Below the pieces are notes generated by a model that worked only from the letters and a program-made list of their open reading frames with translations, ran no database searches and was not told the origin of the DNA. This document shows, in pieces, positions 9,301-17,479 of a stretch of 64,000 bases of DNA (positions are counted from its first letter, which is position 1; the number at the start of each line of letters is the position of its first letter). The DNA is taken from NCBI RefSeq assembly GCF_000759535.1, contig NZ_CP009455.1:3534001-3598000 (forward strand), in the 5' to 3' direction. Source of the stretch: Pseudomonas cremoricolorata. Its GTDB lineage: Bacteria; Pseudomonadota; Gammaproteobacteria; Pseudomonadales; Pseudomonadaceae. The translations under genes were made by a program, and so were the position numbers.

Positions 9301-12300
9301 AATCAAGGCGGTGCCGGTCGACAGTCCGCCACCCGATACCCGGTACTGGCTGGATGTCGGGCAGACGGTCGGCAGCGTCAATGGGCTGGCCGGCCGGGTG
9401 CAGAAGGTCGAGAGCGATGTCAGCTCGGTCAACGGCACGCTCACGGCCCAGGCTTCGCAGCTGTCGGGGCTGCAAGCCAGCCTGCTCAGCACCGACAGGA
9501 ACGTTAGTGCCGCGCAATCGGCGGCCGATGCCGCCAACGCGCTGGCCGGTGGCAAGGGAAAGGTGCTGGTGCAGTCTTCGCAGCCGGTGGCGGCGGATCG
9601 TCTGGCGCAGAACCTGTGGATCGACACCACCGCAAATGCCAACACCCCCAAGCGCTGGTCCGGTTCAGCCTGGCTGGCGGTGACCGACAAGGCCGCCAGC
9701 GACGCCGCAGCCGCAGCTGCCGATGCGCTGGCCCTGGCGCGCAGCAAAGCCGATGCCTCGGTGGTCGATTCGCTGTCCTCCAGGGTAAGCGAGCAGGGCA
9801 CCACCCTGAGCAGTCAGGGCCAGGCGCTGACCGGCCTGCAAAACAGCCTGGTCAGCACCAATGGCAACGTCACTGCAGCGCAGCAGGCGGCGCAAGCCGC
9901 CTCGGACCTGGCTGGCAGCAAAGGCAAGGTGATCGTGCAGAACACTGCACCTGCTGCTGCCGAACGCCTGGGGCAGAACCTGTGGATCGACACCAGCGCT
10001 GGAGCCAACACCCCGAAACGCTGGAACGGCAGCGCCTGGCTGGCCGTCACCGACAAAGTCGCAAGCGACGCGGCGACAGCGGCTGCGGCCGCCTTGAGCC
10101 AGGTGGCGAGCAAGGCCGAGTCGTCGGTGGTGCAAGCACTGACTGGCCGGGTCGAGCAAAACGAGCGCGGCTTGTCTTCGCAAAGCCAGGCCATGACCGG
10201 CCTGCAGAACAGCTTGAGTAGCACCGACGGCAATGTCGGCAAAGCGCAGCAGGCAGCCCAGGCCGCAACTGAGCTGGCCGGCAGCAAAGGCAAGGTCATC
10301 GTGCAGAACGCTGCACCGGCGGCGGCCGAACGCCTGGCGCAGAACCTGTGGATCGACACCACCGGCAATGCCAACACCCCCAAGCGCTGGAACGGCTCGG
10401 CGTGGACTGCGGTGACCGACAAGGTCGCCAGCGACGCCGCCCAGGCTGCAGCCTCGGCACTGAGCCAGGTGGCGAGCAAGGCCGAGGCGTCCAGCGTCCA
10501 GGCGTTGAGCAACACGGTGAGCCAGCAAGGCGCCACGCTCAATGCCCAGGGCAGCGAGCTGACCACGCTCAAGGCCAGTGTCGGGGCATTGGGCAGTGAC
10601 AATCTGTTGGCTGATCCGACGTTTGCTCAGGGCATTGGCATCGCCAGTCGCGCGGGCACCCGCGTATTGCTGCGCACCGAGACGCCAGTACCGGCAGGTG
10701 CGCCCAGTGCGCGGGTGCTCTATGAGGCACTGCCGGCGAGTACGGCTGGGAACCAGTACTGGTCGTTCCTGCCCGCCGACAACGCCCGCGCCCCTGAAGG
10801 CCGCACTGCCACCCACATCGCGGTGGCAGCAGGCGAGGTCTATGACTTCGAGCTGTACGCCTTCAGCAGCACGGCACGTCAGCAGGGCCTGTGGATTCAG
10901 TTTTACGATGCCGCTGGCACCAACCTGGCGCAGAGCTGGGCCAACAGCAGTGGCGATGGCGTGCGTGCGACCAGCGTCGCTGGCACTTGGAGCCGGCTCA
11001 GTGGGTCGCTCACGGTACCTGCCAATGGCGTGCGCATGACCGTTGCCCTGCGTGTTTCGCAGGGCGACGCAACCGAGGTGTTCATCGCTGCGCCCGGGGT
11101 GCGTCGGCGCCAGAGCCTTGACCATGCCCAGGCCAGCGCCACCACTGCACTCGATGGCCGCGTCACGCAGACCGAACAGAGCATTACCAGCCAGAGCAGC
11201 CAGATCACCCAACTGGGCAACACTGTGGCAGGCAAAGCGGACAACAGCGCGTTGCAAAGCCTGGCCTCTGGTGTCAGCCGGCAAGGTGAGGTGCTCAACG
11301 CACAGGGCAGCGCGCTGACCCGTGTGCAGGCCACGCTGGGCGGCCTAGGTGGGGCGGGCACCAACCTGCTGCCGGATGCCTACAGTTGGTTGTCTTCGGC
11401 GGCGCTGCCGGGCTTGATGACCAATGGCATCGGAGACGTACGCGCGGCGGCTGATCCGGTTGCGGCCAGCGGCTATCGGCTGCGCCTGGTGCGCTCGGCG
11501 GCGGCCAACGGTTGGGTGATGCTCTGCCCGTCCAACGATTCCGCAGGTTGGAATATCCCGCTCGTTGCAGGCAACTATTTGCTGTCGTTCTGGGCCAATG
11601 GCAATCCTGCAGCGATTGCCAATGGCTTGACGCTGCGTAGCGCCTTGCGTGACAGCCGCAGCTTCGGCCTCACCGACTTCGCCCTGACCACCAGGCGCAC
11701 ACGCTACACCTCGGTCGTCGCTGTCAGTGCCGAGACGGTGGCGGCAGTGCTGTTCTATGTGCCCACAGGCAGCGAAGGTGACGTGCTCTGGATCGATTCG
11801 ATCATGTTGGAGCGCCAGCTGGGCGATGGCAGCGCGCCGTCAGCCTTCGTCGCGGGCCCGTCGGCGCAGGCGTTGACCAGCGTGGCGACGGCTACCCAGG
11901 CGCTGGACGCCCGGGTGACGCGCAATGAAGGCATCACCACCAGTCAGGCAGAGACGCTCACGCGCTTGAACGGTACGCTCGACGGCAAGGCCGACGCCGC
12001 GTCGGTCAGTCAGTTGGGCAACCGCGTGAGTCAGACCGAGCAAGGCCTGACTGCACAAGGCCAGTCGCTGGTGTCGCTTGCCACCAGCATCGGTAATACC
12101 GGCCACGACAACTTGTTGCGCAACCCGGCGTTCAACGCTGGCGGTGAGCTGAAAAGCTTCTCTACCTCGACCTCGACGTTGTCCTACTTCGACCGGGGCA
12201 CCGCCGATACCCCAGCCGGTGCGCCAGCCGACAGGCTGCTGCGCTATGAAAAGACGGGTGAGTTCACCGGCTGGGGCGGCTTCAGTCTGATCGCCAGCAA

Positions 12301-15300
12301 TGGCACCGAGCAGACCCCGGTGACACCGGGCGAAGTGATGTGTTTCGAATGCCAGATGCTGTGTGAAAACAACGGTCAGTCCATTGGCCGTGTCGCTTTC
12401 ACGTACTGGGAGGGCGACAGCGGTGCGCAGTGGGTCAACGGTAATCAGCGCTTGCTCAATTACAACTGGTCCCAGGGTGGCTGGCAGACACTGTCGATCG
12501 AACACACCGTACCCGCCACCGCCGGTCGTTTGTCGATTTATCTGGTGCCTAACGACGGCGGCGCGCCCATTGGCTTCAAGATGTGGGTTGCCAATCCTCG
12601 CCTGACCCGGCGCACGGCAGCACAGACTGCGCTGGCTTCTGCGACCGAGGCGCTGACCAACCGGGTCCAGCAGACTGAATCGGGGCTGAATTCGCAGAGC
12701 CAGTCTCTGACGCAACTGAGTAACTCATTGCAGGCCGCGACCGGCAATGCCGCCGCAGCGCAACAGGCCGCTCAGGCGGCCTCGGACCTGGCTGGCAGCA
12801 AAGGCAGGGTCATCGTGCAGAGTCCAGCGCCAGGCAGTGCCGATCGCTTGGTGCAGAATCTCTGGATCGATACCACAGGTGGCGCGAATACGCCTAAACG
12901 CTGGAACGGCAGCGCCTGGGTTGGGGTCACTGACAAAGTGGCGAGTGACGCCGCTGCAGCGGCGGCGTCGGCACTGAGTCAGGTGGCGAACAAGGCCGAG
13001 GCGGCGACGGTACAGGCACTGACCAGTCGCGTCGAGAAAACCGAAGGCGGCATGCTATCCCAAGGTAAGTCGCTCACCGACTTGCAGAACAGCCTGACGA
13101 CCACCAATGGCAGCGTCAGCGCTGCACAGCAAGCCGCTCAGGCTGCGTCGGAGCTGGCCGGCAGCAAAGGCAAGGTCATCGTGCAGCCGGCCACCCCGGT
13201 AGCAGCTGACCGCCTGGCCCAGAACCTCTGGATCGATACCACGGGCAATGCCAATACGCCCAAGCGCTGGGCCGGCTCGGCCTGGGTGACGGTGACCGAC
13301 AAGGTGGCCAGCGATGCGGCGGCGGCCGCCGCCTCAGCGTTGAGCCAGGTTGCCACCAAGGCTGAGTCCACGGCGCTCCAGGCGCTGTCCAATTCGGTCA
13401 ACCAGCAAGGCACCACGCTCGCGGCACAGGGCACGGCGGTCACTCAGCTACAAAGCACACTGGGCGGGCTCGGCGGCGTCGGCACCAACCTGATCCCCGC
13501 AGAGTACTGCTCGTTCACCGACAAGCTGCCTGTGATTCAGCGCAGATCTACCACCCTGGTAACGGCAGAACCTTTTGCGGCGGCCTATTCGACCCACCGA
13601 CTCAAAGTTAGGGAGTCTGTGGATGACGGCACCGGTTACTTCTGCCTGTACGCCAACAACGCCATGCTCAACCTGAGGTTGAAACCGAGCACGCGATACC
13701 TCTTCTCGGCCTGGGTACAAAGTGCTTCGCAAGCGCGCCTGGCGCGCTTGCGTCAGCGCTACGTGACTTCTGACGGCGGACAGGTGGAAGTCCACCTCGC
13801 CAACCTGCCGCTGACCACCGAGTGGACGCGCATCTCTGTATCGTTCATCACGCCGGCCGCGCTGGTGGATCGCGCTGAACTGTTGATCTTCACCAACCCG
13901 GCGAGTGGATCGCAGGACAGCTGGTGGGATGGCTTCATGCTCGAAGAGCAAGTAGGGGCCAACGCCTTTCCCAGCTCATTTACGCCAGGAACCTCCAGTT
14001 ACCAGGCCATCACCCAGGCTACGGCTACCACGGCCTTGGAAGGGCGAGTCACTCAGACCGAACAAGGCCTTACCAGCCAGAGCAGTCAGCTTACGCAGTT
14101 GAGCAATACGCTGGCGGGTAAGGCGGACAACAGCGCTTTGCAGAGTCTGGTTTCAGCGGTCGGCAAGCAGGGGGAATCGTTGACTGCGCAGGGGACGGCG
14201 GTCACTCGACTGCAGAGTAGCCTGGACTCGATCAGCGGCAGTGGAGCGAATCTGATCCCGGCTGAGTATTGCTCGTTCAGCGAAACGCTGCCCGTCATAC
14301 AGCGCAGATCCACAACGCTCGTCGCTGCGGAGTCTTATGCGGCCGCCTATTCGACACAGCGGCTCAAGGTGTCTGATTCTACGAGCAATGGCACAGGCTA
14401 CTTCTCCTTGTACGCCAACAACGAGATGCTGAATCTGCGGTTGAAGCCTGATACCCGGTACATCTTCTCCGCCTGGGTGCAGAGCGCCGGGGAGGCCCGC
14501 ACTGCACGATTGCGCCAGCGCTACGTCAACTCATCAGGCGAGCAGGTCGAAGTTCAGCTCGCGAATTTCCCATTGACTACCCAGCGCACCCGTGTGGCTG
14601 TCCCGTTCACGAGCCCTGCGGAGTTGGTCGATCGCGCCGGTTTGCTGATTTTTACGGTGCCTGGCCCGAGGTCGCAAGAGAGTTGGTGGGATGGCTTCAT
14701 GCTGGAAGAGCAAATCGGCGCGAGCGCAGTGCCTAGCTCATTCACACCAGGGACATCGAGTTATCAGGCAGCGAGTCAGGCAACGGCAATCAGCCAGTTA
14801 CAGACTCAGACTGAGCAGATGGGTAGCACTGTCACTGCTCAAACCAGCCGGCTCGACCTGTTGACGGCCCAGTCCGGCAGTAACGCAGCTTCAATCAGCC
14901 AAAGCAGCCAAGTTCTGAGCAGTCTTGATGGGCGGGTCGCTGCAATGACCTCCATCAAAACCGAAACACTGGTAGACGGCCGCAAGGTCTTGGCCGGGCT
15001 GACATTGGGCAGTGGCGCGAACACGTCGGAGATTCTCGCTTATGCCAATCGGTTCGCCATCGTCAACCCTGGAGGAAAGAACGAGGTCTCATTGCCGTTC
15101 GTTGTGCAAGACGGACAAGTGTTCTTGAACGAGGCATTGATCAATAAGGCGATGATTACCAATGCAGTGGTGGGCAGCAGCATCGTCTCCGCCGAGCGAG
15201 CGGCAAATGGCCAGGCAGCACTGAGCACCAACTACAACAGCGGCGAAATTGTATTGCGCAGTAAAACTTCGAGTGGGAGTTACACAGTGATCAAGGATAA

Positions 15301-15355
15301 CGGAGTGTTCATTATCGCCAACGGTGTGGTCATGGTCGAGATGAGTCTCGATTGA
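6398..15355 (+). CDS. Giant host-specificity/tail-tip protein, lambda J-like, 2985 aa
   Basis: The receptor-binding tail-tip protein, over twice the length of lambda gpJ (1132 aa). Residues 1-620 match the conserved J core (NIAKILLAVGEGEFDG, FGLGKRIKPWMVDKWE, NANVIDG-type segments). Fibronectin-like domains follow (about 625-820), then a coiled coil, then a small aromatic chitin-binding-like module near 945-990 (YSSGQSVQGADGRLYQA). From about residue 1038 come five 122-aa repeats carrying LWIDT-NTPKRW-GSAW, interspersed with five jelly-roll-like modules that begin NLL or NLIP. The end (about 2850-2985) is DUF1983-like (LVDGRKVLAGLTLGSGA). A GGAGG site lies six bases before the ATG. The repeats suggest a long side fibre with a variable adhesin set. 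Confidence 0.92.
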   Translation: MGGSAHLDITGAKGGQKQPKAPVEAPDSLQSTNIAKILLAVGEGEFDGVPTDRDIYLDNTPIRDANGTVNFPGVKWEWRSGSVEQAYIQGIPAVENEISVGLELRSDNPFSRALSDPKLSAVRVRLAWPRLLRQDSNGNTNGYRIEYAIDIATDGGAYVEAHRGAVDGKTNNGYQRSVRVNLPSASSGWMLRVRRLTANANSGSIADTMNIAGYTEIIDHKLRYPNTALLYLEFDAQQFQNIPAVTVNCKAKRWPVPSNYDPIARTYSGIWDGTFKQAWTNNPALVTYGLCVENRFGLGKRIKPWMVDKWEMYRIAQYCDQRVPDGTGGEEPRFLCDLNLQGRAEAWTLLRDLSAIYRGMVYWAHGALFMQADMPRARDIDYVFTRANVIDGEFIYGGAERSSHYSRALVSYDNPANNYDTDVIAVTDPALQRRYRDRPIELSAIACTRASEAQRRGKWALLSNDQDRTVTFRTGMEGRIPLPGHVIPVADELVAGRANGGRISAASGRVVTLDRDTPIKAGDRLIVNLPNGTAQARTVRSVRGRAVTLTVAYSVQPEPHLQWAIDYADLAVQLFRVLKTTRTAQGDFEITALEFNPSKFAAIDTGAKLDATPVSVLPSSTVAAPASVALSAAHAVDQGIAVTTLTIAWPAVAGAGGYEVEWRKDNGNWIRLPRTGATSVEVVGIYAGDYQARVRAVSALEISSSWRDSPLTTLKGKQGVPPAVTSLTTQSQLFGIALKWTLPNGAEDTQRTELWYSEGSDRAKASKLADLAYPQDKHVLQGLRAGQRFFFWARLVDRLGNLGAWFPADGKLVTGVASAEAGPILEQIKEQITASELGKELLKEIDKISAPATLAGSVNARLSEVQTQVQTDLGTVRNDVGQVRQTVQNLDAELERSVSTLEAEIDRSAASLDANVRQVGQQLEQVRGNLQTQITDLDAIARSVPYAKGKVYSSGQSVQGADGRLYQAIKAVPVDSPPPDTRYWLDVGQTVGSVNGLAGRVQKVESDVSSVNGTLTAQASQLSGLQASLLSTDRNVSAAQSAADAANALAGGKGKVLVQSSQPVAADRLAQNLWIDTTANANTPKRWSGSAWLAVTDKAASDAAAAAADALALARSKADASVVDSLSSRVSEQGTTLSSQGQALTGLQNSLVSTNGNVTAAQQAAQAASDLAGSKGKVIVQNTAPAAAERLGQNLWIDTSAGANTPKRWNGSAWLAVTDKVASDAATAAAAALSQVASKAESSVVQALTGRVEQNERGLSSQSQAMTGLQNSLSSTDGNVGKAQQAAQAATELAGSKGKVIVQNAAPAAAERLAQNLWIDTTGNANTPKRWNGSAWTAVTDKVASDAAQAAASALSQVASKAEASSVQALSNTVSQQGATLNAQGSELTTLKASVGALGSDNLLADPTFAQGIGIASRAGTRVLLRTETPVPAGAPSARVLYEALPASTAGNQYWSFLPADNARAPEGRTATHIAVAAGEVYDFELYAFSSTARQQGLWIQFYDAAGTNLAQSWANSSGDGVRATSVAGTWSRLSGSLTVPANGVRMTVALRVSQGDATEVFIAAPGVRRRQSLDHAQASATTALDGRVTQTEQSITSQSSQITQLGNTVAGKADNSALQSLASGVSRQGEVLNAQGSALTRVQATLGGLGGAGTNLLPDAYSWLSSAALPGLMTNGIGDVRAAADPVAASGYRLRLVRSAAANGWVMLCPSNDSAGWNIPLVAGNYLLSFWANGNPAAIANGLTLRSALRDSRSFGLTDFALTTRRTRYTSVVAVSAETVAAVLFYVPTGSEGDVLWIDSIMLERQLGDGSAPSAFVAGPSAQALTSVATATQALDARVTRNEGITTSQAETLTRLNGTLDGKADAASVSQLGNRVSQTEQGLTAQGQSLVSLATSIGNTGHDNLLRNPAFNAGGELKSFSTSTSTLSYFDRGTADTPAGAPADRLLRYEKTGEFTGWGGFSLIASNGTEQTPVTPGEVMCFECQMLCENNGQSIGRVAFTYWEGDSGAQWVNGNQRLLNYNWSQGGWQTLSIEHTVPATAGRLSIYLVPNDGGAPIGFKMWVANPRLTRRTAAQTALASATEALTNRVQQTESGLNSQSQSLTQLSNSLQAATGNAAAAQQAAQAASDLAGSKGRVIVQSPAPGSADRLVQNLWIDTTGGANTPKRWNGSAWVGVTDKVASDAAAAAASALSQVANKAEAATVQALTSRVEKTEGGMLSQGKSLTDLQNSLTTTNGSVSAAQQAAQAASELAGSKGKVIVQPATPVAADRLAQNLWIDTTGNANTPKRWAGSAWVTVTDKVASDAAAAAASALSQVATKAESTALQALSNSVNQQGTTLAAQGTAVTQLQSTLGGLGGVGTNLIPAEYCSFTDKLPVIQRRSTTLVTAEPFAAAYSTHRLKVRESVDDGTGYFCLYANNAMLNLRLKPSTRYLFSAWVQSASQARLARLRQRYVTSDGGQVEVHLANLPLTTEWTRISVSFITPAALVDRAELLIFTNPASGSQDSWWDGFMLEEQVGANAFPSSFTPGTSSYQAITQATATTALEGRVTQTEQGLTSQSSQLTQLSNTLAGKADNSALQSLVSAVGKQGESLTAQGTAVTRLQSSLDSISGSGANLIPAEYCSFSETLPVIQRRSTTLVAAESYAAAYSTQRLKVSDSTSNGTGYFSLYANNEMLNLRLKPDTRYIFSAWVQSAGEARTARLRQRYVNSSGEQVEVQLANFPLTTQRTRVAVPFTSPAELVDRAGLLIFTVPGPRSQESWWDGFMLEEQIGASAVPSSFTPGTSSYQAASQATAISQLQTQTEQMGSTVTAQTSRLDLLTAQSGSNAASISQSSQVLSSLDGRVAAMTSIKTETLVDGRKVLAGLTLGSGANTSEILAYANRFAIVNPGGKNEVSLPFVVQDGQVFLNEALINKAMITNAVVGSSIVSAERAANGQAALSTNYNSGEIVLRSKTSSGSYTVIKDNGVFIIANGVVMVEMSLD
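9512..10609 (+). repeat. Three tandem 366-bp repeats inside J (copies 1-3)
   Basis: Units start at 9512, 9878 and 10244, exactly 366 bases (122 codons) apart. Each encodes AQQAAQAAS-LAGSKGKVIVQ, then QNLWIDTT-NANTPKRW-GSAW-VTDK and a heptad-like LSQVASKAE-VQAL-RV segment. Copy 3 grades into a NLLADPTF jelly-roll module. Period and reading frame are seen directly. Confidence 0.9.
12758..13486 (+). repeat. Two more 366-bp repeats inside J (copies 4-5)
   Basis: Units start at 12758 and 13124, again 366 bases apart and in the same phase as the first cluster. They encode the same LAGSKG-VIVQ and LWIDTTG-NTPKRW core. Copy 5 runs into a module starting NLIPAEYCSF. Confidence 0.9.
13487..14820 (+). 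repeat. Duplicated 254-aa adhesin-like module in J
   Basis: The segment NLIPAEYCSF begins at 13487 and again at 14249, 762 bases (254 codons) apart. Both copies carry VIQRRSTTLV, LRLKP-TRY-FSAWVQSA, LRQRYV and SWWDGFMLEEQ, ending SSFTPGTSSYQA. The copies differ at scattered positions, so the duplication is not recent. A sugar-binding jelly-roll fold is inferred from the pattern of strands and aromatic residues. Confidence 0.85.
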
Positions 15356-15633
15356 TGGCCGGGTTCACGATCAGGGACGCGCAAGGGCGCGTCACCTTTG
15401 AACTGACTGATCGCATGGTCGTGTTGATGGGCAGTGTGGTTATCACCGCCGACAACACCTCAGGTTATCTGGATATTCCTGAGACTGTGCGAGGTCATCC
15501 CTTTTACTACTGCTCTTTCAGCGAGGATGGAGGTGAAGGTATTGGGCCAGGACGCAGTATTGAACTCAAGGAGCGTCGTCTGGAATGGCTACGAATGCCG
15601 CTAGGTTCGTTACTTGTCTGGGGGATTTACTGA
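15355..15633 (+). CDS. Small phage protein downstream of J, MAGF family
   Basis: A 92-aa protein of unknown function beginning MAGFTIRDAQGRVTFELTDR. Its ATG overlaps the J stop codon (TGATG), so it is probably coupled to J translation. Mostly beta-strand-like, without signal peptide or membrane span. The next gene has the same kind of start (MAGF, then R/T, V/I and a DG or QG turn) and the same TGATG overlap. A tail-tip accessory role is inferred from position only. A TTG three bases upstream is a less likely start. Confidence 0.7.
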   Translation: MAGFTIRDAQGRVTFELTDRMVVLMGSVVITADNTSGYLDIPETVRGHPFYYCSFSEDGGEGIGPGRSIELKERRLEWLRMPLGSLLVWGIY

Positions 15634-16295
15634 TGGCTGGATTTCGCGTGTGCAGACCCGATGGCAGTGTTGCTATCGACGCCGATTATTTCAATCTGGC
15701 ATTGAGGGCAAAGGGCTCGCTGAGTTTGGCATCGGGGGGTGAGCAATCACTGTGGTGGGGAACGCTCAGCGTGCAGGGCGATCAGGCAATAATCGCCTAC
15801 CGGGCCGAGCACCCTGTAGCGGTCAACAGAGGTGTTCGGAAAGAGGGGCGCTTTGAGTATCTTTTTCAAGGCATCCATTCCTCAGGGCCCATTGCGGTTG
15901 ATTGGTGGCTTTTTGATCTACCGCAGTACGCACAGCACTTTGCAACCGCCGGTAAAATGCTGATCCGGCGCCCGAGCGACCAGCAATTGGTTTTCGATTC
16001 CAGAAACAAATACTTGAAGGTCATGGACTTTGTGCAGGAGGCTGCTCCCGAGAAGGCGCCTCGACGCACGCTGTACGCAAATCTTCCTGCCGTCATCATG
16101 GTCAATCGAGCGTGGGAGATCAAAGCCAATCAGGTGGTGCAGAGCACGCTTTCTTCGATGCTTTGGGTCAATGGCGGTGAGGTCTTTTCCCAGCACCGGG
16201 TGACTTCGAGCCGTCGGGCAGGGCCGTACGACTGGCAGAAATACATCTATGGGGGCAATGCCTGTCATATGGTTATCGATGTCGAGAATTATTGA
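15633..16295 (+). CDS. Phage protein of unknown function, MAGF family
   Basis: A 220-aa protein that begins MAGFRVCRPDGSVAIDADYFN, resembling the N terminus of the preceding small protein. The start at 15633 overlaps the previous stop codon by one base (TGATG) and is preferred over an upstream in-frame ATG at 15585. The rest is rich in aromatic residues and predicted strands (VDWWLFDLPQYAQ, YDWQKYIYGG). No membrane span or catalytic motif is evident. Codon use is less GC-biased than in J. It could be a tail-tip decoration or adhesin protein; that is inference. Confidence 0.7.
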   Translation: MAGFRVCRPDGSVAIDADYFNLALRAKGSLSLASGGEQSLWWGTLSVQGDQAIIAYRAEHPVAVNRGVRKEGRFEYLFQGIHSSGPIAVDWWLFDLPQYAQHFATAGKMLIRRPSDQQLVFDSRNKYLKVMDFVQEAAPEKAPRRTLYANLPAVIMVNRAWEIKANQVVQSTLSSMLWVNGGEVFSQHRVTSSRRAGPYDWQKYIYGGNACHMVIDVENY

Positions 16296-16437
16296 TGCAG
16301 GCCTGGAATAAAACCGTCTGGGTCAATGCTGTAAGCGCTGCTGAGTTACGGTCAACGTAACGAGTTATACGCAAGCTGTACCTTCAAGGTCAGCTGCTCA
16401 ATCCTGCCGTTTCCAATGACTCGGCAGTCTTTCCATG

Positions 16438-16460
16438 CCGCCGGTTGGCGGTATTTTTTT
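16438..16460 (+). terminator. Hairpin plus T-run (cassette copy 3)
   Basis: CCGCC, loop GGTT, GGCGG, then TATTTTTTT and GCCCGGAG with the next ATG at 16477. The 3' arm, T-run and GCCCGGAG ribosome site are almost the same as in the cassette before J. The preceding 140 bases contain no gene; they hold a small GTTACG/CGTAAC inverted repeat. Confidence 0.65.
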
Positions 16461-16476
16461 GCCCGGAGAAATCCCT

Positions 16477-16713
16477 ATGCGCTATATCGCAGTGAACGCC
16501 AGCAACAACTATGACGAGTCCAACAAGACCCGTTACGCCACTCAGGAAGAAGCAGACGCCCGCGCCCGAGACATTCTCGGCCTCGCGCCCTCGGCACAGG
16601 TATTTGTGGCACAGGTGCTGAAGGAGTACAGCGCTCACGTGTCCATCATTGCAAAAGATCCGCTTGAACCCGCATCTGATCTGCAACCGCCGGTCGACGA
16701 ATCCGCGGCCTGA
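16477..16713 (+). CDS. Small phage protein of unknown function
   Basis: A 78-aa soluble protein beginning MRYIAVNASNNYDESNKTRYATQEEADARARDILG. The N-terminal part looks like a small alpha/beta fold and the last 15 residues are acidic and proline-rich. It has no membrane span, so it is not a holin. The start at 16477 was chosen because a GCCCGGAG site precedes it; an upstream in-frame ATG lies inside the hairpin. It sits between the tail genes and the lysis genes. Confidence 0.65.
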   Translation: MRYIAVNASNNYDESNKTRYATQEEADARARDILGLAPSAQVFVAQVLKEYSAHVSIIAKDPLEPASDLQPPVDESAA

Positions 16714-16803
16714 CTCGAATCGTCAATCTTCAAGCCTGTCCTGGCCTGACGCGGTTCATTCACGTTTGAAACGACATGCGCCAAGACTGCTGCGCGGTCC
16801 ATT

Positions 16804-16876
16804 GCGGCTAACGCCGCTCCTACGGGATACAGGTGGATTGTAGGAGTGGCTTTAGCCGCGATGGGCCGCCTGGCGG
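16804..16876 (+). repeat. Pseudomonas-type paired inverted repeat (GTAGGAG element)
   Basis: GCGGCTAACGCCGCTCCTAC and, 16 bases later, GTAGGAGTGGCTTTAGCCGC form two facing copies of a REP-like element. A short GGGCCGCC/GGCGGCCC hairpin follows. Elements with GTAGGAGCGGC are scattered through Pseudomonas genomes. This one lies in the gap before the endolysin gene. The remaining bases of the gap (16714-16939) hold no gene that I can support. Confidence 0.7.
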
Positions 16877-16939
16877 CCCTAATGGTTCAAATGAACCCTG
16901 TTACGGTCAGCGCGGGCTTACTTACAGCTGGAGAACCCC

Positions 16940-17479
16940 ATGGCCAGACTTTCCGCCGCCCAGGCTGGTGGCCCCGACGTACTCGCCTTCCTCGACATGC
17001 TCGCGTGGTCGGAAGGCACTTCAATCCTGCGCGCCAGCGACGACGGCTATAACGTCTTGGTCGGCGGCAAGCTCTTTACCGACTACAGCCAGCATCCGCG
17101 AATCAAGGTCTGGCTACCCAAGTACGGCATTCACAGCACTGCGGCCGGTCGCTACCAATTTCTGGCCCGCACCTGGGACGCCATCGTCAAGAACTACGGC
17201 TTCAAGGGTCGCTTCATTCCCGAAGCGCAAGACCTGGCTGCGATCAAGCTGCTCGGTGAATGCAGCGCGCTGCCGTTGATCCAGGACGGCGAGATCAGTC
17301 ATGCCATCACCAAGGCCGCGCCGATCTGGGCCAGCCTGCCCGGCGCCGGTTACGGCCAGCGCGAGCACAAGCTGGCGGTACTGCTCGGTATCTTCGAGGC
17401 GCAGCGTAGTACCGAGACCACACCTGAGGCCGATTTGTTAGCCATGTTCACCGCCTGCGGCGGAAACGTACTCACATGA
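16940..17479 (+). CDS. Phage endolysin, lambda R-type (GH104 transglycosylase)
   Basis: A 179-aa endolysin that cleaves the peptidoglycan sugar backbone. It aligns well by eye with lambda R: FLDMLAWSEGT, VGGKLFTDYSQHPR, AAGRYQFL and IWASLPGAGYGQ. The glutamate in AWSEGT is the expected catalytic acid. There is no signal peptide or SAR helix, so release from the cytoplasm should need a holin, yet none is visible nearby. It is preceded by GGAGA and its stop overlaps the Rz start (ATGA). Confidence 0.92.
   Translation: MARLSAAQAGGPDVLAFLDMLAWSEGTSILRASDDGYNVLVGGKLFTDYSQHPRIKVWLPKYGIHSTAAGRYQFLARTWDAIVKNYGFKGRFIPEAQDLAAIKLLGECSALPLIQDGEISHAITKAAPIWASLPGAGYGQREHKLAVLLGIFEAQRSTETTPEADLLAMFTACGGNVLT

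Noticed and set aside
9512..13489. CRISPR-like periodicity
   Set aside because: The 366-base repeats are protein-coding, in frame and without spacers; no CRISPR array occurs in the window.
16477..16713. Holin candidate before the endolysin gene
   Set aside because: The 78-aa product is hydrophilic with an acidic end and has no membrane span.
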